A stretch of DNA of 13,203 bases, from positions 1-13,203 of the forward strand of contig JAUYFO010000082.1 in NCBI GenBank assembly GCA_030690925.1. Direction: 5' to 3'. A program made the translations under genes and the position numbers. Origin of the DNA: Candidatus Moraniibacteriota bacterium (lineage in GTDB: Bacteria > Patescibacteriota > Minisyncoccia > Moranbacterales > UBA1568). Positions 1 through 5,949 of the stretch are shown here, piece after piece; the first letter of the stretch is position 1; every line of letters begins with the position of its first letter. Under the pieces are notes generated by a model. The model ran no database searches, was not told the DNA's origin, and was given only the letters and a program-made list of their open reading frames with translations.

Positions 1-162
1 ACTGCCCGAGCGACAGTACAGCTCTAGTCGCGTATGTTTCTCTGCCTCAACCAGAAAACCAATCTCCCCTGCCAAGATATCCGCAAGCGCAAGATGACGA
101 GCACCAAGAGCGTGGCGTTTGGCATACTCTTCGAAGGTACGGACATCAATGAGCAATCTCAT
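1..162 (-). CDS. Rhodanese-like domain protein, N-terminal part (cut by window edge)
   Basis: Only the first 54 codons are in the window; the frame is open to base 1. The start ATG is at 160-162. The protein opens with MRLLIDVRTFEEYAKRHALG, the usual first strand and helix of a rhodanese domain (DVR, E-Y, HA-GA), and the visible part ends in YCRSGS. Cys50 in the CRSGS loop is the expected catalytic cysteine that carries sulfur as a persulfide. A domain starting at residue 3 suggests a small single-domain cytoplasmic sulfurtransferase of about 100 residues. Its ATG lies 7 bases after the distal stop of the receiver gene upstream (170-172), so the two look like one operon. No good ribosome binding site is seen; a GGAGG lies about 15 bases before the start. 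The sulfur acceptor cannot be told. Confidence 0.85.
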   Translation of the reverse strand, partial: MRLLIDVRTFEEYAKRHALGARHLALADILAGEIGFLVEAEKHTRLELYCRSGS

Positions 163-169
163 ACGGGAA

Positions 170-256
170 TTACAGGACCTCCCGGACGTAATCTACGGCT
201 TTCTGTGGCGTGGTCAGCGACTTGATCAAATAAAAGCGGGTTTCAAACTTCCCTAC
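170..256 (-). other. Severed 3' end of the receiver gene (in frame after the amber codon)
   Basis: These 28 codons plus TAA continue the receiver frame directly past the TAG at 257-259. They encode VGKFETRFYLIKSLTTPQ followed by a helix ending in REVL, which matches strand 5, the conserved lysine and helix 5 of a receiver domain. No start codon or ribosome binding site would allow this piece to be made alone. The following rhodanese gene starts 7 bases after the distal TAA, as expected if that TAA was the original end of the gene. Confidence 0.8.
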
Positions 257-556
257 CTATCGAAAAGCATCCTCGTGGTCGATATTGGTGAGCACAATCA
301 CTGGTATCTTGGAAAGCTCTAGGTCTTTATGGAGCGCGTCGAGCACCTCCACTCCGCTCATGATGGGCATCTGGAGATCAAGCAGAATAATGTCCGGCTT
401 GGTTTCCCGGATCACTTTCAGGCCCTCCTCACCGTTCATCGCCAGGGACACATCGAAACCCTCCTGGTTGAATTTGGTCAGATAGATTTCACGAATATTG
501 GCATCATCATCGATGATACAAACCTTCTTCTTCTCCCATACATCTTTCGATTCCAT
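257..556 (-). CDS. Response regulator receiver domain, truncated by an in-frame amber codon
   Basis: A stand-alone CheY-like receiver that would take phosphate from a histidine kinase. Visible are the acidic pocket IIDDD (Asp16-18), the phospho-acceptor Asp60 in ILLDLQMP and the switch Thr90 in VIVLTN. The frame stops at TAG (257-259) after 99 residues, short of the roughly 120 usual. Reading on in the same frame gives the missing end of the fold, including YLIKSLTTPQ with the conserved Lys (residue 112) and the last helix, up to TAA at 170-172. A codon change from AAG to TAG at position 100 would explain this. The truncated product lacks the conserved Lys and helix 5, so it is probably inactive unless the stop is read through. 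There is no output domain. The gene starts 33 bases after the membrane protein gene at 590-985. Confidence 0.85.
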   Translation of the reverse strand: MESKDVWEKKKVCIIDDDANIREIYLTKFNQEGFDVSLAMNGEEGLKVIRETKPDIILLDLQMPIMSGVEVLDALHKDLELSKIPVIVLTNIDHEDAFR

Positions 557-589
557 AGTATTTATACACGATTAACAATCACAAAATAT

Positions 590-985
590 TTATCCAAGAA
601 AATCCTGATCCTTTTCAAAGCGGGCTCGCCAAGCAATCATATTGATAAAGCCGTAGAGCAGGAGGGTGATGGTCAGTAGTCCCAGATGTCGGTCATGATT
701 CAAAACGGCCTGATCAACGAGAATAAAGGTGATAGCAAAGGCCAACAGCGGCAGCAGCACATCCACCCAACCATTGCCCGGGGCCTCGCTGAGGCGCACG
801 TACTTTTCTAAAAACTCCCAGAGGAGGGCCACTCCCAGTGTTCCAAGCAACGTATACCACGCCGACCAAGAAAAAGAAATGGCTGCAAGCGCCATCACGA
901 TACCGAACATGAAGTGCGGCACCGACCACCAATCAAACAACTTTTTGTAGTCAAAAAGTGTGTGCTTCTTTTTTCTTTTCTTCAT
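590..985 (-). CDS. Four-helix membrane protein of unknown function
   Basis: 131 residues counted from the ATG at 983-985. A longer reading to 1024 is possible, but the extended -10 promoter at 1005-1013 lies inside it, so the shorter start is preferred; an AGAGGAAG sits about 11 bases before the chosen ATG. After a basic head (MKKRKKKHTLF) come four hydrophobic segments: around SVPHFMFGIVMALAA, YTLLGTLGVALLWEF, DVLLPLLAFAITFILV and LLTITLLLYGFINMI. The pattern HF-x2-G, then WEFLE, then N-x3-D loosely recalls small VanZ-like or YjdF-like membrane proteins, but I do not assign it to a family. It ends with TAA and is followed after 33 bases by the receiver gene, so the two are probably co-transcribed. 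Confidence 0.75.
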   Translation of the reverse strand: MKKRKKKHTLFDYKKLFDWWSVPHFMFGIVMALAAISFSWSAWYTLLGTLGVALLWEFLEKYVRLSEAPGNGWVDVLLPLLAFAITFILVDQAVLNHDRHLGLLTITLLLYGFINMIAWRARFEKDQDFLG

Positions 986-1004
986 ACACAAAAATTCTTC
1001 CTCT

Positions 1005-1013
1005 ATTCTAGCA
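1005..1013 (-). promoter_or_regulatory. Extended -10 promoter for the four-helix membrane protein
   Basis: On the minus strand this reads TGC-TAGAAT, an extended -10 element, 19 bases before the ATG at 985. No -35 match is seen 16 to 18 bases upstream. The transcript would have a leader of only about 13 bases. The same architecture recurs before other genes in the window, which raises confidence. Confidence 0.55.
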
Positions 1014-1125
1014 CATCTTCTCATCTGGACAGACTCTACGAAAAAAATCTCTCCGAACAGTACCAGATAACGCTCGCCGCCACAGCATTAGCCACGATCC
1101 CCCAATTTTACCGGCACTGCGTTCG

Positions 1126-1149
1126 GAAACGAAAACAAGTTTTCGCTTC
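1126..1149 (-). terminator. Inverted repeat just after the VOC gene, possible weak terminator
   Basis: The arms GAAACGAAAAC (1126-1136) and GTTTTCGCTTC (1139-1149) pair over 11 positions with one mismatch around a 2-base centre. It begins 3 bases after the TGA of the VOC gene (1152-1154). The stem is AT-rich and no long T-run follows on the minus strand, so a role in termination or transcript end protection is only a guess. Confidence 0.35.
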
Positions 1150-1151
1150 AC

Positions 1152-1544
1152 TCACTTCGTTTGGTAATAAAACACTTCCCAAAGGTGGCCATCCAAATCC
1201 TCAAAACCACGACTATACATAAAGCCCTGATCCTGGGCTTCTCGTGACTCGCTCCCACCAGCCGCCAGAACCCGCTCCATCAGCTCATCTACTTCTTCTC
1301 GGCTTTCGGCCGCCAGTGCCAGAAGCATCTCGGTGGTCTCCCTGGTATTGGCGATTTCCTTGGTGATAAACGTCTGAAAGAACTCTTCCGTCAGAAGCAT
1401 GGCGAAGATGTTGTCACTGATTACCATGCAGGCAGCGTTCTCATCGGTCAACTGTGAATTGAAAGCGAACCCCAGCTTAGCGAAAAAATCCATCGCCACC
1501 GCCAAATCCTTCACTGGCACATTGACGAATACCTTGTTAATCAT
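1152..1544 (-). CDS. VOC family protein (glyoxalase/bleomycin-resistance fold)
   Basis: 130 residues, the normal length of a single-module vicinal-oxygen-chelate protein, which usually works as a dimer. It opens with MINKVFVNVPVKDLAVAMDF, a typical first strand and helix, contains FFAKLGF, and ends with DLDGHLWEVFYY, where Glu123 is the expected metal-ligand position. This resembles the lactoylglutathione-lyase-like group often annotated as glyoxalase or extradiol-dioxygenase-related; substrate and reaction cannot be told. Position 8 of the first strand is Asn rather than a clear His ligand, so catalysis is uncertain. The ATG lies 9 bases after the stop of the DUF1294 gene, so the two form a short operon. 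No clear ribosome binding site is seen. Confidence 0.85.
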   Translation of the reverse strand: MINKVFVNVPVKDLAVAMDFFAKLGFAFNSQLTDENAACMVISDNIFAMLLTEEFFQTFITKEIANTRETTEMLLALAAESREEVDELMERVLAAGGSESREAQDQGFMYSRGFEDLDGHLWEVFYYQTK

Positions 1545-1553
1545 AGGCTGCTG

Positions 1554-1853
1554 TTAATATATTAATCCCCCCGCCGCAACCCGCTGTATCACCCAAAGTG
1601 TGGCCCCGTTTTGCAGGATCAGCATCGGGATGCCGATCATGAAGTACCAACGTCGTGTCTTGTGACGCAAAAGGAGCATCCCCAAATACACCCCGATACT
1701 CCCAAACATCGTAGCCATAAAAAAGAGCAGTCCTTCAGGGATACGTTCCGCCCCACTTTTCCGAGACTGAGTCTTGTCCCACACCATGAACAGGAACGCC
1801 AGGACATTGACCACAGTGAAAAAAACAATGGTGTATGGGGAAACAGTATCCAT
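1554..1853 (-). CDS. DUF1294 family membrane protein
   Basis: 99 residues with three hydrophobic segments (about residues 7-24, 41-62 and 71-90). The conserved marks of DUF1294 are present in order: Asn16 in the first helix, the DK pair (26-27), RIPE (37-40), GS-x-G (51-54) and RHKT (63-66), then a hydrophobic tail. The function of the family is not established. An AAGGA at 1861-1865 sits 7 bases before the ATG and is one of the few convincing Shine-Dalgarno sequences here. Its own extended -10 overlaps the stop of the DUF5671-like gene. The VOC gene follows 9 bases downstream. Confidence 0.85.
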   Translation of the reverse strand: MDTVSPYTIVFFTVVNVLAFLFMVWDKTQSRKSGAERIPEGLLFFMATMFGSIGVYLGMLLLRHKTRRWYFMIGIPMLILQNGATLWVIQRVAAGGLIY

Positions 1854-1875
1854 GAAGCAATCCTTATTTCTTCTC

Positions 1876-3069
1876 TTATTCTATCATCACCGGTGAAACA
1901 GGGGCCACGGGCTTTTCCGGAACATTAGGAGCACTTGGCGCCAACAACTGCGCCGTCACCGTATCGCAATTGTAACCGGCATCATGTTCATCCCAGAGCG
2001 ATGTCGCGCCATACATGGGTTCTGACGCAGCCGTCACTCCCGCCGAGGGCGAGGCAAACGTGGCACAGAGTTCGAATTCCCCGACCTGACCCGCGCCAGC
2101 AACCCGTGACGGCGTAACAATACGATACTCATATGATTCACCAGTCTCCGGATCTCGCATATACGAAGCACAGTAATTGTACTGACTCGACTGTCGGAGA
2201 TCACCAAGCGTTACTGGCAGAGCCCCAAAACTCTGAGCGTACTGCTTGATACAGCTGGCTAAACCACCGAGGTGCCCCACTCGCGCCTGATCCAGGGCAC
2301 GGTTACGTTCGGTCGTCGGTGACCCGCCAACAAAAAATCCTAGCACTATCCCAGTGACAATCAGCGTCATCACGCCCCGTCCGAAATTCTGAAAAGTACT
2401 CCGGGTGATGTCGGCATGATATTGGACCTTGCGCCGCTCCAGATAGTAGAAACCGAAAATGGCTCCCGCGATGGTAAGAATAGTGAGTGCCTTAAGAAAA
2501 AAGCGTACCGTCACCTCACCCTGAAGCATGGTAAAGACCACCGTAATGAGATCACCCACGATAGTCACGGCCGCTACCAAGAGTACCAGATAGGTCAGCC
2601 ATTTGGACAAAGCTGACTCCGTCCGTCCCTCATCCTCACGAAATTTACGGAACCACAATCGCATGGCAAAAAAGTACAGTGGGAATCCGATAAACAAGGC
2701 CGCAATAGCATAGTGGATGCTGCTCGTCGCCTGACCAAGACTAAAGCTACCGGCCACGTCCAGCACATCTGGAAAAGAAATATTAATGATTTGAAAAAAA
2801 AGCGTTCCCAGGGCGCTGGCCACAATCCCGAGAAGAATGAACGAAAAAAAATTAATCACCACATCGACGGTGGCAGCTTTGTGTGCCAGTGTCGGGCGAT
2901 TCCCCGCACTCGGTACCGGAGCCCCGAACGCCACCATGGCACTCCGATAGGCTGCTTCGATTTCTTCCTCCGTCCAGCCGACAGCCACCAACTCCTCTTT
3001 TATTTCTGCCTTGGCGATACCAGTCCGGATGCGACTGACCACATATTCTGAAAGTATGGGCGCTTCCAT
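1876..3069 (-). CDS. DUF5671-like polytopic membrane protein with extracytoplasmic Cys-containing domain
   Basis: 397 residues. Residues 1-45 form a short helical head (VVSRIRTGIAKAEIKEELVA then GWTEEEIEAAYRSA), a module common before membrane domains in Patescibacteria. Five hydrophobic segments follow, at about 68-96, 117-140, 157-181, 188-210 and 231-249, matching the general shape of DUF5671 proteins. After the last helix, residues 250-397 should lie outside the membrane. This part begins RNRALDQARVGHLGGLASCI and contains four cysteines (273, 300, 335, 368) that could form two disulfides; the tail is rich in Pro and Val. The start of this outer domain resembles the post-helix region of type IV pilin-like proteins, but this is weak. 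Function unknown. The ATG at 3067-3069 has no clear ribosome binding site; a promoter lies 29 bases upstream. Confidence 0.85.
   Translation of the reverse strand: MEAPILSEYVVSRIRTGIAKAEIKEELVAVGWTEEEIEAAYRSAMVAFGAPVPSAGNRPTLAHKAATVDVVINFFSFILLGIVASALGTLFFQIINISFPDVLDVAGSFSLGQATSSIHYAIAALFIGFPLYFFAMRLWFRKFREDEGRTESALSKWLTYLVLLVAAVTIVGDLITVVFTMLQGEVTVRFFLKALTILTIAGAIFGFYYLERRKVQYHADITRSTFQNFGRGVMTLIVTGIVLGFFVGGSPTTERNRALDQARVGHLGGLASCIKQYAQSFGALPVTLGDLRQSSQYNYCASYMRDPETGESYEYRIVTPSRVAGAGQVGEFELCATFASPSAGVTAASEPMYGATSLWDEHDAGYNCDTVTAQLLAPSAPNVPEKPVAPVSPVMIE
1878..1886 (-). promoter_or_regulatory. Extended -10 promoter for the DUF1294 gene, overlapping the previous stop codon
   Basis: Reads TGA-TAGAAT on the minus strand, 24 bases before the ATG at 1853. 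The last codons of the preceding gene (ATG ATA GAA TAA) form the element, so the stop codon TAA at 1876-1878 shares bases with the -10. No -35 is seen. Confidence 0.5.
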
Positions 3070-3098
3070 AAGTATACGTTAATGATGAGACTTCTTCT

Positions 3099-3107
3099 AG
3101 TATAGCA
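3099..3107 (-). promoter_or_regulatory. Extended -10 promoter for the DUF5671-like gene
   Basis: TGC-TATACT on the minus strand in the 53-base gap after the cupin gene, 29 bases before the ATG at 3069. No -35 match is seen at normal spacing. Confidence 0.55.
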
Positions 3108-3122
3108 CCGCTTAAAGTAGGG

Positions 3123-3527
3123 CTATTCTTCCGTAGTCATTCCGTCGAATTCTGGGCTACTGGCCTCTGCCTCGGCGCGCGTGGAGCGGACCAGCTGATC
3201 CTGATGGTGCGGTGGCGCATAGATGGTGTAGAGTTTGAGCGCCTCAGTTGGTGAAGTGTTGATGACGTTGTGAGTGGCACCCATCGGGACGATAACGGCA
3301 TCACCATCGGTAACCGTATACGTCGTCCCATCAATTGTCAATTGTCCGGCGCCCTGTTCAAAACGAAAAAACTGATCTCCTTCTTTATGTGCTTCCAATC
3401 CGATCTCTTCCCCCGGCAAGAGCGACATGAGCACCAACTGACAATCAGCCGCCGTATAGAGTACTCGCCGAAAGTCCTGATTATCAGTTGTCAATCGCTC
3501 AATATTCCCATAATAGCCTTTTTTCAT
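3123..3527 (-). CDS. Small cupin-domain protein
   Basis: 134 residues from the ATG at 3525-3527 (MKKGYYGNIERLT). Upstream starts exist: an ATG at 3555-3557 and a TTG at 3573-3575. The first overlaps the -10 box TATAAT at 3556-3561 and both would precede the transcript start, so the shorter form is chosen; it also begins where this cupin group usually does. The fold is a single beta barrel. Motif 1 is degenerate (PGEEIGLEAHKEGDQFFRFE, with His47 and Glu57), motif 2 is complete (GDAVIVPMGATHNVIN, with Gly75, Pro81, Gly83, His86, Asn90). LYTIYAPPHH follows and the tail is acidic. Close relatives are widespread single-domain cupins without a known substrate. It ends with TAG. Confidence 0.85.
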   Translation of the reverse strand: MKKGYYGNIERLTTDNQDFRRVLYTAADCQLVLMSLLPGEEIGLEAHKEGDQFFRFEQGAGQLTIDGTTYTVTDGDAVIVPMGATHNVINTSPTEALKLYTIYAPPHHQDQLVRSTRAEAEASSPEFDGMTTEE

Positions 3528-3555
3528 AAAAGTTCTGTAAAAGTTAATTATTTTC

Positions 3556-3564
3556 ATTATACCA
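3556..3564 (-). promoter_or_regulatory. Extended -10 promoter for the cupin gene
   Basis: TGG-TATAAT on the minus strand, a perfect -10 hexamer with a TG extension, 28 bases before the chosen ATG at 3527. A TTGACA lies upstream, but only 8 bases away, too close to act as a -35 for this element. The site lies just after the stop of the GIY-YIG gene. Confidence 0.6.
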
Positions 3565-3571
3565 CCCCCTG

Positions 3572-3850
3572 TCAATGGCAGATGTTCCCACTTTTTCTCA
3601 AAATGTTCGGTTTCGCTATCAGTGCCAATTTCTTGGCGCGAGGTAGTTTTTTCATCTGAGCTTCTGCTTGCAACGCCAGAGAACGACTGCGCAATGTTTT
3701 TGAAAAAACCAACGTCACTGGTCGCCGACTACGCGTGTACTTAGCCCCCAAAGTAGATGAATTATGTTCCGCCGCCCGCCGCTTTAAGTCTACGGTAATC
3801 CCAGTGTAGAGTGTCCCATCGACGCACGAAAGCATATAGAGATAGTACAT
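3572..3850 (-). CDS. GIY-YIG nuclease-superfamily protein (UPF0213/YhbQ-like)
   Basis: 92 residues, the usual size of stand-alone GIY-YIG proteins. The core is present: YYLYMLSCVDGTLYTGITVD (the variant YxL...LYTG of the GIY...YIG motif), then Arg24/Arg25 in DLKRRAAEHN, GAKYTRSRRP, and Glu63 in LQAEAQMKKL as the metal-binding acid. The superfamily cuts one strand of DNA with a divalent metal; the role of this short group is poorly known. An AAGGA at 3861-3865 lies 10 bases before the ATG and directly after the T-run of a hairpin terminator, and no promoter is visible between hairpin and gene. Expression may therefore depend on read-through from the small genes upstream. Confidence 0.85.
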   Translation of the reverse strand: MYYLYMLSCVDGTLYTGITVDLKRRAAEHNSSTLGAKYTRSRRPVTLVFSKTLRSRSLALQAEAQMKKLPRAKKLALIAKPNILRKSGNICH

Positions 3851-3865
3851 AACTTCATTTTCCTT

Positions 3866-3894
3866 AAAAACAACCAGCCACTCGGCTCGTTGTT
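3866..3894 (-). terminator. Rho-independent terminator after the 57-residue basic protein gene
   Basis: On the minus strand the arms AACAACGAGCC and GGCTGGTTGTT (3884-3894 and 3869-3879) pair 6 + 4 bases with one G-G mismatch around a GAGT loop. The arm runs directly into a T-rich tract (TTGTTTTT, down to 3866). It lies 12 bases after the TAA of the small basic gene and immediately before the ribosome binding site of the GIY-YIG gene, so it could also act as an attenuator. Confidence 0.75.
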
Positions 3895-3906
3895 TCGCTA
3901 TCCTCT

Positions 3907-4080
3907 TTAGTCGGCCTTGGATTTCTTTTTCTGATGACCGATATTTTTGATACCAACGTTCTTTACCTTGCCTTCCAAACGGTGTGCTTGAAACATAGAA
4001 TTAATATTCTTCTTGTGCGCTTGGGCTGTTGTATCCTGCTTACCGCGCTTGCTGGCATTTTTCTCCACCGTAATTACCAT
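3907..4080 (-). CDS. Small basic protein of 57 residues, unknown function
   Basis: An ATG at 4078-4080 opens 57 codons ending in TAA at 3907-3909. The protein starts MVITVEKNASKRGKQDTTAQ and ends HQKKKSKAD. It holds 12 Lys and 2 Arg, no Cys and no hydrophobic helix, so it is strongly basic and probably cytoplasmic, possibly binding nucleic acid or ribosomes (inference from charge only). Support for it being real comes from its place: 20 bases after the small membrane protein gene, and closed 12 bases later by a good terminator. Its leader repeats a 12-base sequence found before the upstream gene. No Shine-Dalgarno is visible. I recognise no family. Confidence 0.65.
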   Translation of the reverse strand: MVITVEKNASKRGKQDTTAQAHKKNINSMFQAHRLEGKVKNVGIKNIGHQKKKSKAD

Positions 4081-4100
4081 AACACTGTGTGTTAAAAATG

Positions 4101-4319
4101 TTAAAGCTTCTCGAGCTCTTTCAAGTCTTTGTCAGGCAGGTATAGAATCGCCAAACCAATGGCGATGCCGCCAATGGCAGTGTAAAGAGGGTTTCCTTCG
4201 AAAAAGAAAAAATCAGCGGCATCGAGCAAATGCCAAATACCCCGCCAGATGAGTACGAGACCAACGACGATAGCAAGATTGCGAGTAAAATAGGCAACGA
4301 TGTTTCCTTTGAGCATCAT
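4101..4319 (-). CDS. Small two-helix membrane protein, unknown function
   Basis: 72 residues. Two hydrophobic helices are evident: about 13-33 (RNLAIVVGLVLIWRGIWHLL) and 46-62 (YTAIGGIAIGLAILYL), joined by a loop with four phenylalanines in a row (DAADFFFFEGN). The tail DKDLKELEKL is charged and probably cytoplasmic. There is no enzyme motif and I recognise no family. Two adjacent ATGs (4317-4319 and 4314-4316) can start it; no ribosome binding site is visible. The promoter overlaps the stop codon of the helicase gene. It is probably co-transcribed with the 57-residue basic protein. Confidence 0.75.
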   Translation of the reverse strand: MMLKGNIVAYFTRNLAIVVGLVLIWRGIWHLLDAADFFFFEGNPLYTAIGGIAIGLAILYLPDKDLKELEKL

Positions 4320-4345
4320 ATTTTTGTGTTAAAAATATCACCATC

Positions 4346-4354
4346 AGTATATCA
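4346..4354 (-). promoter_or_regulatory. Extended -10 promoter for the two-helix membrane protein, built on the helicase stop codon
   Basis: Reads TGA-TATACT on the minus strand. The TGA (4352-4354) is the stop codon of the helicase gene and also the TGN of the extended -10. It ends 26 bases before the ATG at 4319. No good -35 is seen; TTGGGC lies at a 15-base spacing. Confidence 0.55.
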
Positions 4355-5917
4355 CACCGGAATGAGGCCCAATTTCTTCAGCCGCGAACGGATACCGCCA
4401 GGCTGGCGACCCAGCTTCTCACATATTTCTTTCAACTGTTGACCACGCTCGTACATCTTTTTCAATTGTGTTTCCTCATCGGGAATCCAGGGGCGATAGG
4501 CCTGCGGATGTTTAGCACGCAGAGTGGCAAAACCATCTGCGGCCGCAACGCCCTGATCTTTCTTTGGCTTTTTGAACTTTTTGACACGCTTCTGCTTTCC
4601 ACCACAGACCGTGACAAAATTACGCTCCAGCTCCGAGATGCGCTCCCCCGAAAGTTGTCCGTACGCTTCCTCGGCTCGCAGTGATGCCTGACGAAAACGC
4701 TCGTCCTGTTCCAGCACCAACGGATGAACCTGAAAGGCTCGAGCATTGACTCCCAAAAGATGGACACCCGAGAGGGTCCGTACCCGAGAAAGCGCCACAT
4801 AGCCCTGACCGTATTCAAAAGTCTGGGAGAGGTCCATCACGGCTGCATCGAGACTCGCCCCCTGGCTCTTGTGGATCGTCATGGCCCATGCCAGGCGCAG
4901 CGGAAGCTGGGTAATCTTGGCAAAGACTTCATCTCCTTCGGCGATGGTCCACTCCATCGGTGCGGTTTCGATTTTCATCCCATCAGTCGTTTTGACCATA
5001 GGATACTTCTTGTCTGTGGTAAAGCCGATGACGGTCCCAAGTGTACCATTGACGTAGCCGGCACTCTGATTGTTTTTGGTAAACATCACCGTCGCCCCCT
5101 CCTTCAATTCTAAGCGTTCTGGTGAGAGACAGCCCCGTATGAGAGCACTAGTCAGGGCTTCCGGGCCACGAGCCGCCATCACATAGGTGTGCACTTTACC
5201 GGGCAACCGCTTCAGCGCGGCTGCGTTCAGACTATCAACACTGACATTGTGAGAATAGAGGCGGGTCATATTGTCCGGTAATTCCCCCACTGTAATCATC
5301 CGCTCGCTCATACTCTTAAAATGTCCTTCATCGAATTCATTGCGCCGAATAGCCGAAAGAATAGCAAGAAACGTGCTGTCTTCCTGACGGTGCTGTTCTG
5401 AAAGATAACACGCTGTCGGTTGTAATGCCTGCCATACCTCCGCATCAAAAGCAAACTCTACCCCCTTCTTATCCTTGCCCGATACCGGCGGCAACTGAAA
5501 AAAATCCCCCACCAACACTACCTGCAATCCACCAAATAGTCGCCGCAGTTTCCGTACCCGCCGACACACCTGCTCCACGAGCGTCAGTATCTTGCCATCA
5601 AGCATAGAAATCTCATCGATGATGAGTACCTGGGCCTTCTTGATCCGTTTGGCCACATACTTATTCTCGGCGATATGTTTGAGCGCCTCATCATCGAGTG
5701 CCGACTGGATACCAATACCGCTCCAGGAATGCAGCGTCATGCCATGGATATGGGTGGCGGCGATCCCGGTAGACGCCGTCACAGCAAAATCAATCTCATG
5801 CTCGCGCAGATAGGCGGTGTACTGATTGATGATATGGGTTTTCCCCGATCCAGCCTCACCAGTGAGAAACACGTGGGCGCCAGTTTTCAGAATAGCGAGA
5901 GCCTGGTCTTGAGTCAT
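4352..5917 (-). CDS. PIF1-like helicase with C-terminal DNA-binding tail
   Basis: 521 residues from the ATG at 5915-5917; a TTG four codons upstream is a possible alternative. This is a superfamily 1 5'-to-3' DNA helicase of the PIF1/RecD2-like group, expected to unwind forks, G-quadruplexes or R-loops. Motifs in order: Walker A GEAGSGKT (20-27), TASTGIAA (47-54), Walker B IIDEIS (99-104), GDFFQLPPV (137-145), SEQHRQ (about 173-178), the UvrD-like C-terminal motif AWAMTIHKSQG (343-353) and GYVALSRVR (372-380). After a lysine-rich linker (around KRVKKFKKPKK), residues 474-521 form a helix-turn-helix-like tail (PWIPDEETQLKKMYERGQQL, then SRLKKLGLIPV) that probably binds DNA. The gene starts 32 bases after the VOC dioxygenase-like gene and has no clear ribosome binding site. 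It ends in TGA, shared with the next promoter. Confidence 0.9.
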   Translation of the reverse strand: MTQDQALAILKTGAHVFLTGEAGSGKTHIINQYTAYLREHEIDFAVTASTGIAATHIHGMTLHSWSGIGIQSALDDEALKHIAENKYVAKRIKKAQVLIIDEISMLDGKILTLVEQVCRRVRKLRRLFGGLQVVLVGDFFQLPPVSGKDKKGVEFAFDAEVWQALQPTACYLSEQHRQEDSTFLAILSAIRRNEFDEGHFKSMSERMITVGELPDNMTRLYSHNVSVDSLNAAALKRLPGKVHTYVMAARGPEALTSALIRGCLSPERLELKEGATVMFTKNNQSAGYVNGTLGTVIGFTTDKKYPMVKTTDGMKIETAPMEWTIAEGDEVFAKITQLPLRLAWAMTIHKSQGASLDAAVMDLSQTFEYGQGYVALSRVRTLSGVHLLGVNARAFQVHPLVLEQDERFRQASLRAEEAYGQLSGERISELERNFVTVCGGKQKRVKKFKKPKKDQGVAAADGFATLRAKHPQAYRPWIPDEETQLKKMYERGQQLKEICEKLGRQPGGIRSRLKKLGLIPV

Positions 5918-5949
5918 GATTTTTTGCAATTAACACTGCCCTTCCCACT

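Noticed and set aside
257..259. General recoding of TAG as an amino acid
   Set aside because: TAG ends uvrA, the cupin, the dioxygenase-like VOC gene and the coiled-coil gene at the expected C-termini, so it is a normal stop here. A local exception at the receiver remains possible.
986..1024. Thirteen-residue N-terminal extension of the four-helix membrane protein
   Set aside because: It spans the extended -10 element at 1005-1013, and the basic head typical of such proteins begins at the downstream Met.
1041..1047. Run of seven T on the minus strand as a terminator
   Set aside because: No stable GC-rich hairpin precedes it; only a 4-base ATCT/AGAT pairing could be found.
3556..3572. TTGACA plus TATAAT as a classical two-box promoter before the cupin
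   Set aside because: The two hexamers are only 8 bases apart, far from the usual 17; the extended -10 alone is the better reading.
2713..3659. Plus-strand open frames at 2713-3051 and 3270-3659
   Set aside because: Both are antisense shadows of the DUF5671-like, cupin and GIY-YIG genes, with protein sequences that look random.
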